This document shows positions 1 to 6,086 of a stretch of DNA of 6,976 nucleotides, one piece after another; the stretch's first letter is position 1; the number at the start of each line of letters is the position of its first letter. Made by a program: the position numbers and the translations under genes. Where the stretch lies: contig DCUI01000217.1 of assembly GCA_002327785.1 (NCBI GenBank), positions 1 to 6,976 of the forward strand, written 5' to 3'. Source of the stretch: Phycisphaerales bacterium UBA2218 (GTDB lineage Bacteria > Planctomycetota > Phycisphaerae > Sedimentisphaerales > Anaerobacaceae). The notes under the pieces were generated by a model. The model was not told the origin of the DNA. It saw only the letters and a program-made list of their open reading frames with translations, and made no database searches.

Positions 1-72
1 GCAAAAACCGGATGAGCCACATTTGTATGCAATGAACTGGGTTTGTGCGACGTCTATGCTGGGTAGGTGGCT

Positions 73-88
73 CCACGCCGATGCGTGG
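73..88. promoter_or_regulatory. Perfect inverted repeat, possible operator or RNA hairpin
   Basis: CCACGC-CGAT-GCGTGG forms a perfect 6-bp GC-rich stem with a 4-base loop. No T-run follows, so it is not a standard intrinsic terminator. A neighbouring GTGG at 67-70 could compete for pairing with the CCAC half. It lies about 155 bases before the first structural gene, where an operator or leader-RNA structure would be plausible. A 6-bp stem in GC-rich DNA can also arise by chance, and no function is shown. Confidence 0.3.
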
Positions 89-177
89 CAGCGGTTCTGA
101 GGTCGGACCCCGGAGAAACATCATCAGGGGACCACCATACATACGCCGGCTGGATGTGCGGGTTTGTACAGGAGCCG

Positions 178-246
178 ATGCAGCCGGTCGCCTATGACGA
201 CGTCGTGTTTTGGCAGATATCTTACGGTTTTTGGGCGCATTCATGA
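178..246 (+). CDS. Possible 22-codon leader ORF coupled to the outer-membrane-factor gene
   Basis: An ATG at 178 is preceded by AGGAG at 170-174, a good Shine-Dalgarno core at a rather short spacing of 3 bases. The frame runs 22 codons to TGA at 244-246, which overlaps the ATG at 243 of the next gene as ATGA. The peptide is rich in aromatic residues (two Trp, two Phe, two Tyr). The same frame is open back to 67, with an in-frame ATG at 154, so the start is uncertain. The gene at 243 has no clear Shine-Dalgarno of its own, so delivery of ribosomes by a short upstream ORF is attractive. This is inference: no homology is recognised and the ORF may be chance. Confidence 0.22.
   Translation: MQPVAYDDVVFWQISYGFWAHS
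197..206. promoter_or_regulatory. 10-bp perfect palindrome ACGACGTCGT
   Basis: The ten bases are identical to their reverse complement. They lie 37-46 bases upstream of the ATG at 243, inside the possible leader ORF. The position would suit a dimeric repressor site or a small mRNA structure near the ribosome entry region. I recognise no specific regulator family from it, and chance occurrence is possible. Confidence 0.2.
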
Positions 247-2114
247 AACGAAGCTCTGTCAGTTGTCTGGTCTGTGCAGTTTCGCTATCTTGTTGCGGCT
301 TGGTTCTGATCGGTTGCCGCAGTCCCGCCGAACACAGGGAGAAGGCCGACAAGGTGGCCTACGACATCATCGAGAAGAAGCAGCAGGAGGCCCTCGGCAA
401 GGCCGAACCCATCCTGGTTGAGCGACCCAGCGACATCCTCCGCCGCCGGCTGATCGAAGCACAAGGGTTGGCCTACGCGGGCGAGGCCTCGTTTGGAACC
501 GACAAGCTGCAAGTGATCCCGCACTGGCCGGAGCCGGAGCGTTCGTACGATGTTCCATCGGCGGACGCCAGCATCGCGATCGAACCCAACCAGCCCCTCA
601 AGATCTCACTGGTCGATGCCCTCCAGATCGGGGCTCGCAACAGTGCGGCGTACCAATCGCAGAAGGAAACGGTCTTTCAGGCGGCGTTGGACCTGGATCT
701 GCGACGGAATGACTTTCGGAACATCTTCGGGGCTGGCACGAACACCTCCGCCACGATGAACACCAGGGGCGATACGGTGACGACAGTGAACAACAGTGCT
801 TCGGCCGATGTGAGCCGTCTTCTGGCCAATGGTCTGGCCCTGAGTTCCGCCATCGCGATCGATCTCGCCAACCTGCTTACGCAAGGCGGGGCATCGTCGT
901 TGGGGTTGAGCGTCGATACTTCGGTTTCCATACCCCTGTTGCGGGGCGCCGGCCGGCACATCATCACGGAGAACCTGACGCAGGCCGAGCGCACGGCGGT
1001 CTATCGAATCTGGGAGTTCGAGCGCTATAAGCAGACGTTTGCCGTCAACATCGCGAGGCAGTATTACTCGGTTCTGCGGCAGGTGGACTCCATGGCCAAT
1101 GCCCGGGCCAACTATGAGAGTGCCGTGCAGTCGGCTCGCTGGTCCCGCCGGCGAGGTGATGCGGGCCGGATCTCCGAGATCGAAGTGGACCAGGCGGTCC
1201 AACGAGAGCTGAGCGCCAGAAACGGATGGATTTCGGCCCAGGAGCAACTCAAGAGTTCGCTGGATTCGTTCAAGACCACGATTGGCCTGCCCGTCGATGC
1301 CCTCATTGAACTGGATCAGATCGACCTGGAGCAGTTGCGCACGCAGGCCGACGAGATCACCGAAAGCCTCAAAGCAGCCGCCGGCAATGTAGCTCAGGAG
1401 ACGGCCCCGCCCGCCGATGCACCGGTGGAACTGACGCAGCCGAGCAAGGAGGGAGCCGGGCCGCTGGAGATCGATGAGTCGTTGGCCGTGAGACTGGCTC
1501 TGGCGAAGCGCCTGGATATGTTCGTGTCACTGGGCGCGGTGTATGACGCTCAGCGGCAGGTGGTGGTCCGCGCCGATGCTCTGAAGGCCGGCCTGGATCT
1601 GCGGGGCAGCGCCAGTTTCAGCGACACAGATGACGATGGCAGCCTGCGGTTCAGCGGCGGCCGGTACAACGCATCGATGCCGTTGGATTTGCCGATCGAG
1701 CGGACGTCCCAGCGAAACAGCTATCGCAACAGCCTGATCAGCCTGGAGCGGGCCACCCGGAGCGTTCAATCGCTTGAGGACAACATCAAGCTTGCGATTC
1801 GCGATGAGCTGCGGAATCTGCGGGAATCCCGTGAAAGCCTCAAGATTCAGGCGCAATCGGTGGTCGTCGCGGAAAAGCGGGTTCGAAGCACGACGATGTT
1901 CCTGGAGGCCGGGAGACGACAGATCCGCGATCTGCTCGACGCCCAGGACTCGCTGCTGTCGGCGCGGAACCAGTTGACCGCGGCGGTGGTCAACTACCGG
2001 ATCGCGGAGTTGGAGATCCAGCGCGATCTGGGGATTCTCAAAGTGAACGAACGTGGATTGTGGGAAGATTTTTCGCCAGAGGATATCAAGCATGACAGTC
2101 AACAACAAAGTTAA
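243..2114 (+). CDS. Outer membrane efflux lipoprotein (TolC/OEP family)
   Basis: This is a 623-residue outer-membrane factor that would form the trimeric exit duct of the tripartite transporter. The N-terminus is a type II signal peptide: Lys2-Arg3, a hydrophobic stretch, then lipobox LIGC with Cys25 as the predicted lipidated residue. The following Arg-Ser is compatible with outer-membrane sorting. Two OEP repeats follow. The first begins near residue 119 (LVDALQIGARNS) and includes the PLLRGAGR segment. The second begins near 410 (ESLAVRLALAKRLDMF) and runs to about 605. A Pro/Ala/Glu-rich linker at about 376-408 separates them. The protein is longer than typical TolC/OprM proteins (roughly 450-500 residues), mostly through the approximately 90-residue region before the first repeat and the linker. 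ATG243 is preferred over an in-frame TTG at 210 because it starts the signal peptide directly. The 3' end overlaps the adaptor gene by 23 bp. Family assignment is firm; substrate is unknown. Confidence 0.93.
   Translation: MKRSSVSCLVCAVSLSCCGLVLIGCRSPAEHREKADKVAYDIIEKKQQEALGKAEPILVERPSDILRRRLIEAQGLAYAGEASFGTDKLQVIPHWPEPERSYDVPSADASIAIEPNQPLKISLVDALQIGARNSAAYQSQKETVFQAALDLDLRRNDFRNIFGAGTNTSATMNTRGDTVTTVNNSASADVSRLLANGLALSSAIAIDLANLLTQGGASSLGLSVDTSVSIPLLRGAGRHIITENLTQAERTAVYRIWEFERYKQTFAVNIARQYYSVLRQVDSMANARANYESAVQSARWSRRRGDAGRISEIEVDQAVQRELSARNGWISAQEQLKSSLDSFKTTIGLPVDALIELDQIDLEQLRTQADEITESLKAAAGNVAQETAPPADAPVELTQPSKEGAGPLEIDESLAVRLALAKRLDMFVSLGAVYDAQRQVVVRADALKAGLDLRGSASFSDTDDDGSLRFSGGRYNASMPLDLPIERTSQRNSYRNSLISLERATRSVQSLEDNIKLAIRDELRNLRESRESLKIQAQSVVVAEKRVRSTTMFLEAGRRQIRDLLDAQDSLLSARNQLTAAVVNYRIAELEIQRDLGILKVNERGLWEDFSPEDIKHDSQQQS
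2078..2083 (+). promoter_or_regulatory. Ribosome binding site AGAGGA of the adaptor gene
   Basis: AGAGGA lies 8 bases before ATG2092, inside the coding end of the outer-membrane-factor gene. It favours ATG2092 over the in-frame GTG at 2053. The protein from 2092 also begins with a short basic segment leading straight into the membrane anchor, as expected for this family. Confidence 0.6.
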
Positions 2115-4104
2115 TGGCACGTCACGCAAGCCGGTGAAACTGATCGGCGTCGCTGTTCTTGTCATCGTGGCCGTGGTCGTCGTGGTCTGGTTCCAGGTGG
2201 TTCGAGCCGAAGAGGACCCGATGGCCACCATGGCGACGTTCGTCGCCAAGCGGGGGCCCCTGACGATCAGTGTCCTGGAATCCGGCGCCATCAAGGCCAA
2301 GGAACAGGAGGTCATCCGCAACGATGTCGAGGGGCGCACGACGATCATCTCGATTGTCCCCGAGGGGGCCCACGTCCAGGAGGGGGACCTGCTGGTCGAG
2401 CTGGACGTCAGTACGCTGAAGGACAGCCGGATCGACCAGGAGATCCGTGTGCAGAACGCCCTCGCTTCCTGGATCAACGCCACGGAGACCCTGGACATCA
2501 CGAAGAGCCAGGCCCAAAGCGACATCGACAAGGCCGAGTTGACTCTGAAGTTCGCCGATCAGGACCTGAAAGTGTACCTGGAGGGACAGTATCTGAACGA
2601 CAAGACGGTCGCCGAGAACCGGGTTACGGAGGCGAACGAGGTGTTGACGCGCGCCGTCGAGACGTTGAAATGGTCGGAGACCCTCTTCAAGGAGAAGTAC
2701 ATATCCGAGACCGAAGTGCTGGCCGACCGCTTGTCGAAGAACAAGAGCGAGAACAGCGTGGGCGTTGCCAGGAATGAGTTGAGGCTGCTTGAAGAATTCA
2801 CCAAGCAGCGCAAGATCGACCAATACACGAGCGATGTAAGCCAGGCGCAAATGGCCTTGGACCGGACCAAGGCCAAGGCCCGGGCGAACATCGTCCAGGC
2901 AGAAGCGGACCTCAAGGCGAAGGAGCAGGAACTCAGTCGCCAGCGGGACAAGCTCAAGAAGATCGACGAGCAGATTGCCAAGGCGGTTATCAACTCTCCT
3001 GCTGACGGTATGGTAGTGTATGCGACCAGCTCCCGCGGCGGGTTCGGGCGGGACGACCGGCGGCCGTTGGCCGACGGCGTCGAGGTCTTTCAGCGACAGG
3101 AGTTGATTTATATCCCGAAGTCCTCGTCATCCGTGGCGGAGGTGGACGTCCATGAGGCGAGCCTGGACAAGGTTCGCCCCGGATTGCCGGCCGTTGTTAC
3201 AATCGATGCCCTGCCGGGCAAGAAGTTCATCGGCACGGTCGACCGCATTGCCCCTCTGCCCAATGCCCAGAGCATGTGGATGAACCCCGATCTGAAGGTC
3301 TATACCACGAACATCAACTTGGAGACCAACGATCCAGGGCTTCGAAGTGGCATGAGCTGCAAGGCGGAGATTATCGTCGCACAGTACCAGGACGTGGTGT
3401 ACGTCCCCGTCCAGGCGGTCCTGCGAGTCGGTGGACAGCCGACCGTGTTCTTAGTCCAGAATGGGCAGGTCCAGGAACGCAAGGTGGAGATCGGCATGGA
3501 CAACAACAGCATGATCGTGATCCGCAAGGGCTTGGATGCTGGGGAAGTGGTCCTGCTGACGCCTCCTCTGCGAGCCGCGACCATGGAACCCGGCGAGCGG
3601 GTGGGCGACGCCAATGACACGACGGCCCAGAGGATCAATGAGAAACTCAAGGCGGCCGATGAAATGGAGGCCGGCAGACCCACCATGCCTCGACGGCAGG
3701 CTACGCAGTCGCTGACGGGAACGCAGGGACAACCGGCAGGTCCCGGCGTCGGCGGGGTTGGGCAGGGCGGACAGGGCTTCCAGATGCCTACGGCCGAGCA
3801 GGTGGAAGAGGCGAGAAAACGCTTTGAGAGCATGTCTCCCGAGGAGCGGCAGCAGGAGATGCAACGAATTCGCCAGCAGATGGAGAACAGCATGACGCCG
3901 GAGCAGAGGGAGCAGATGCGTCAGCGCTTCCAGGATATGACGCCGGAGCAAAGGGAACAGATGCGTCAACGTCGCGGAGGCGGCGGCCAGGGCGAAGGCG
4001 GCGGCCCCGGGTTCGGAGGTCGTGGAGACGGCAGCGGTCGTGGGCAGGGCGGCCGCCGTGGCGACGCGGATACCGGCTCCGGACAGCCGCAGGGGGGACA
4101 ATAA
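2092..4104 (+). CDS. MacA/HlyD-type periplasmic adaptor (membrane fusion protein) with extended C-terminal tail
   Basis: This 670-residue adaptor would link the inner-membrane ABC transporter to the outer-membrane factor. A basic N-terminus (Arg12, Lys13, Lys16) precedes one hydrophobic anchor at about 17-37, and the rest is predicted periplasmic. The order is: lipoyl half-domain about 70-105 (PEGAHVQEGDLLVELD at 90-105), a charged coiled-coil hairpin about 106-298, the second lipoyl half at about 299-311 (INSPADGMVVY), a beta-barrel about 337-395, and a membrane-proximal domain to about 495. The hairpin tip keeps the L-x6-S-x6-D part of the outer-membrane-factor docking motif (Leu198, Ser205, Asp212), but the usual upstream Arg position is Thr191. 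The two arms are nearly equal, about 95 residues each. After about residue 500 comes a tail of about 170 residues: Gln/Glu/Arg-rich repeats at 565-628, then a Gly/Arg-rich end. E. coli MacA is about 370 residues, so the tail and long hairpin account for the extra size. TAATG couples it to the ATPase gene. Confidence 0.92.
   Translation: MTVNNKVNGTSRKPVKLIGVAVLVIVAVVVVVWFQVVRAEEDPMATMATFVAKRGPLTISVLESGAIKAKEQEVIRNDVEGRTTIISIVPEGAHVQEGDLLVELDVSTLKDSRIDQEIRVQNALASWINATETLDITKSQAQSDIDKAELTLKFADQDLKVYLEGQYLNDKTVAENRVTEANEVLTRAVETLKWSETLFKEKYISETEVLADRLSKNKSENSVGVARNELRLLEEFTKQRKIDQYTSDVSQAQMALDRTKAKARANIVQAEADLKAKEQELSRQRDKLKKIDEQIAKAVINSPADGMVVYATSSRGGFGRDDRRPLADGVEVFQRQELIYIPKSSSSVAEVDVHEASLDKVRPGLPAVVTIDALPGKKFIGTVDRIAPLPNAQSMWMNPDLKVYTTNINLETNDPGLRSGMSCKAEIIVAQYQDVVYVPVQAVLRVGGQPTVFLVQNGQVQERKVEIGMDNNSMIVIRKGLDAGEVVLLTPPLRAATMEPGERVGDANDTTAQRINEKLKAADEMEAGRPTMPRRQATQSLTGTQGQPAGPGVGGVGQGGQGFQMPTAEQVEEARKRFESMSPEERQQEMQRIRQQMENSMTPEQREQMRQRFQDMTPEQREQMRQRRGGGGQGEGGGPGFGGRGDGSGRGQGGRRGDADTGSGQPQGGQ
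3892..3981 (+). repeat. Two tandem 45-bp units in the adaptor tail
   Basis: Two adjacent 15-codon units start at 3892 and 3937. Each begins MTPEQREQMRQR (residues 601 and 616 of the adaptor) and differs mostly by silent changes over the first 36 bases. A more divergent 20-codon version starts at 3832 (MSPEERQQEMQRIRQQ) and a weaker one at 3784. Downstream, the sequence turns into Gly/Arg-rich low complexity up to the stop codon. The layout suggests internal duplication within the tail. Confidence 0.75.
4091..4097 (+). promoter_or_regulatory. Ribosome binding site of the ATPase gene
   Basis: AGGGGGG lies 6 bases before ATG4104, within the last codons of the adaptor gene. The adaptor stop TAA (4102-4104) and the ATPase start ATG (4104-4106) share one base. 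The strong site together with TAATG supports both re-initiation and independent initiation at this start. Confidence 0.6.
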
Positions 4105-4874
4105 TGGGCAATCGGACTGCTCCGGACAATGGACGCGAGATCGTCAGGCTGGAGAACGCCCGCAAGGTCTACCAGATGGGGACCGAGGAGGTGCACGCCC
4201 TTGCCGGCGTCAACGTGACGTTCGAAAAGGGCGATTTCTGGGCGATCATGGGCCCCAGCGGCTCCGGCAAGAGCACGATGATGAATGTCCTGGGGTGTCT
4301 CGACCGTTTGACATCGGGTTCTTACTATCTTGAAGACAAGGACGTCAGCAAGCTGGATGACGATGCACTCAGCGAGTTGCGTCTGCGGTACCTGGGATTC
4401 ATCTTCCAGAGCTTCAACCTGATCCCGCAGTTGTCCGTGCAACGGAACATCGAGTTGCCGTTGTACTACTTGGGCTGGGATGCGATTCGCAGCGCCCAGC
4501 GGGCCAGGGAGTTGGCGGAGGAAGTCGGTCTCGGCGACCGATTGCACCATCGGCCCACGGAGCTCTCCGGCGGGCAGATGCAGCGCGTCGCGATCGCCCG
4601 TGCTCTGGCGAACGACCCGCAAGTCATCTTCGCGGACGAGCCTACGGGCAACCTGGATTCCGCCACGGGCGTGCAGATCATGGATCTCTTGGCCAAGCTG
4701 AACAAGCTGGGCAAGACCATCGTCATGGTCACGCACGAGCCGGACATCGCCGCCTACGCGCACAGCCGCCTCCATATGATGGACGGCAACATTGATAGAA
4801 TTGAAGGCAGTCATGCGTCAAACGAGAATAGCCCGAAACATCTGGCTGGGCATCGAGAACCTGCTGCTTCATAA
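4104..4874 (+). CDS. ABC transporter ATP-binding protein, MacB/LolD type
   Basis: This 256-residue cytoplasmic nucleotide-binding subunit powers the adjacent permeases by ATP hydrolysis. All motifs are intact: Walker A GPSGSGKST at 50-58, Q-loop Gln102 in FQSFNLIP, signature LSGGQMQR at 154-161, Walker B VIFADE at 174-179 with catalytic Glu179, D-loop NLDS at 183-186 and switch His211 in VTHE. The sequence around these motifs (MNVLGCLDRLTSG, FADEPTGNLDS) is characteristic of the MacB/LolD/FtsE subgroup that works with four-helix permeases. In E. coli MacB this domain is fused to the permease; here it is a separate gene. The last 20 or so residues have no motif and are encoded in the 62-bp overlap with the permease gene in another frame, so this tail may be unconstrained as protein. 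No second ATPase is present in the window, so it probably serves both permeases. Confidence 0.95.
   Translation: MGNRTAPDNGREIVRLENARKVYQMGTEEVHALAGVNVTFEKGDFWAIMGPSGSGKSTMMNVLGCLDRLTSGSYYLEDKDVSKLDDDALSELRLRYLGFIFQSFNLIPQLSVQRNIELPLYYLGWDAIRSAQRARELAEEVGLGDRLHHRPTELSGGQMQRVAIARALANDPQVIFADEPTGNLDSATGVQIMDLLAKLNKLGKTIVMVTHEPDIAAYAHSRLHMMDGNIDRIEGSHASNENSPKHLAGHREPAAS
4803..4807 (+). promoter_or_regulatory. Ribosome binding site GAAGG of the first permease gene
   Basis: GAAGG lies 5 bases before ATG4813 and inside the ATPase coding sequence. It favours ATG4813 over the in-frame TTG at 4792. The second permease, which starts MTQSKIVRN, aligns without gaps to a first permease starting MRQTRIARN at 4813, which independently supports this start. 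Confidence 0.55.
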
Positions 4875-6081
4875 GCTTCGCTCCTTCCTGACGATGCTGG
4901 GCGTCGTCTTCGGCGTCGGCAGCGTGGTGGCCATGCTCTCGGTCGGCGAGGGCGCCAGCCAGGAGGCCCTCGCGCAGATTCGCAAGCTCGGCAGCAACAA
5001 CATCATCGTCTCGTCGGTCAAGTCGGTCCAGGAACAGGCGATGAGCACGCAGCGCACGAATATGAGCATTTACGGATTGACCTACGAGGATTATCGCAGG
5101 ATCTCCGAGAGTTTTGCGAACATCCGACAGGCCGCCCCGGCCAAGCTGATGCGGAAGGAATCGCGTCTACGGGAACGGTCGATGGAACTGCGCGTGGTGG
5201 GAGCGACGCCCGAATGGTTTCGCTTGGTGCCTCGGGAGGTCGTCGCCGGGAGGGTGATTGTCCAGACCGACCAGGATACGCGGTCCCCTGTGGCCGTTCT
5301 GACCGAGTTCGGCGCCAGGAAACTGCTGGCGACGGAGGGCTCGGTAGGCCAGACTCTTCGGATCGGGGGCGGTGAGTTCGAAGTGATCGGGATCATCAAG
5401 AGCGAGAGCGGGCAGGCCGGCAGCATTCAGGTCCCCGACCAGGAAATCGACGTCTATATCCCCTTGGAAGTGGCCCGGAGGTACTTCGGCGACATTTCCA
5501 CCAAGCGTACCGCCGGCTCGTTCGAACGGGAGAAGGTGGAACTGCACCAGATCATTGTCCAGGTGGACGATCCAAAGAACGCCGAAGCGGTGGCGGCCGG
5601 CATCGAGAGGATGCTGGAGCGGTTCCATAACAAGAAAGACTACGCCATCAGCGTTCCACTGGCCCTGCTCAAGCAGGCCGAGGCGACCAAGCGGACGTTC
5701 AACATCGTGCTGGGTTCCATCGCGGGGATCAGCCTGCTCGTGGGCGGCATCGGGATTATGAACATCATGCTGGCCTCGGTGACCGAGCGAACGCGGGAGA
5801 TCGGCATCCGCCGGGCCATCGGCGCCAAGCGCCGGCAGATCATCTACCAGTTCCTCATCGAGACGGTGGTGCTCTCGATGATCGGCGGGATGATCGGGCT
5901 GGGTCTGGGCGTGCTGATTCCCTTGCTGATCACGCATTTCTCGGGCATGGCGACGGTTGTGACCCTCAACGGGATTCTGCTTCCGCTGCTCATCAGCATG
6001 GCCATCGGGATTCTCTTCGGCCTCTACCCGGCGATGAACGCCGCCAATGTGGATCCCATTGTCGCACTGAGACATGAGTAG
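4813..6081 (+). CDS. MacB/FtsX-type ABC permease, first copy
   Basis: This 422-residue inner-membrane permease has the MacB topology. It has one N-terminal helix at about 22-43, a large periplasmic core domain at about 44-296 (includes LRERSMELRVVG, TPEWF, PVAVLTEFGARKLL), then three helices at about 297-320, 345-375 and 388-408. The cytoplasmic loop ERTREIGIRRAIGAKRRQ (325-342) is the classic FtsX-domain segment thought to contact the ATPase. The C-terminus (YPAMNAANVDPIVALRHE, 405-422) matches the family end. MacB-type permeases are mechanotransmitters: ATP-driven closure of the dimer moves the periplasmic domains and drives substrate into the adaptor/outer-membrane duct rather than across the inner membrane. 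Its length equals the permease part of fused MacB proteins, so it looks complete. The start lies 62 bp inside the ATPase gene. The substrate (drug, peptide, lipoprotein or other) cannot be inferred. Confidence 0.94.
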   Translation: MRQTRIARNIWLGIENLLLHKLRSFLTMLGVVFGVGSVVAMLSVGEGASQEALAQIRKLGSNNIIVSSVKSVQEQAMSTQRTNMSIYGLTYEDYRRISESFANIRQAAPAKLMRKESRLRERSMELRVVGATPEWFRLVPREVVAGRVIVQTDQDTRSPVAVLTEFGARKLLATEGSVGQTLRIGGGEFEVIGIIKSESGQAGSIQVPDQEIDVYIPLEVARRYFGDISTKRTAGSFEREKVELHQIIVQVDDPKNAEAVAAGIERMLERFHNKKDYAISVPLALLKQAEATKRTFNIVLGSIAGISLLVGGIGIMNIMLASVTERTREIGIRRAIGAKRRQIIYQFLIETVVLSMIGGMIGLGLGVLIPLLITHFSGMATVVTLNGILLPLLISMAIGILFGLYPAMNAANVDPIVALRHE

Positions 6082-6086
6082 GACGT

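Noticed and set aside
2..100. Open frame entering from the left edge and ending in TGA at 98-100, possibly the tail of an upstream gene
   Set aside because: Only 32 codons are visible, nothing in the residues is recognisable, and a run of this length is common by chance. It cannot be supported without more upstream sequence.
105..133. Imperfect stem GGACCCC / GGGGACC with a 15-base loop
   Set aside because: It has a central A-A mismatch and a long loop, with no T-run. This is too weak to call a terminator or riboswitch.
20..235. Sigma-70 or sigma-54 promoter in the leader region
   Set aside because: I looked for -35/-10 pairs (for example TATGCT at 55-60 and TTGGCA at 209-214) and for GG-N10-GC elements. 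None has a partner at proper spacing.
164..421. 85-codon plus-strand frame overlapping the outer-membrane-factor start
   Set aside because: It overlaps the signal peptide and N-terminal coding region in another frame, with no good ribosome site and an Arg/Gly-rich shadow-like product.
1527..2531. Long minus-strand open frame of 334 codons opposite the outer-membrane-factor and adaptor genes
   Set aside because: It spans the boundary of two clearly homologous + strand genes, has no recognisable domain and low-complexity composition. It is the expected antisense shadow of GC-rich coding DNA.
4780..4875. Programmed frameshift producing a fused ATPase-permease as in canonical MacB
   Set aside because: No slippery heptamer or run is evident in the overlap, and the permease has its own GAAGG site and an ATG supported by its paralogue.
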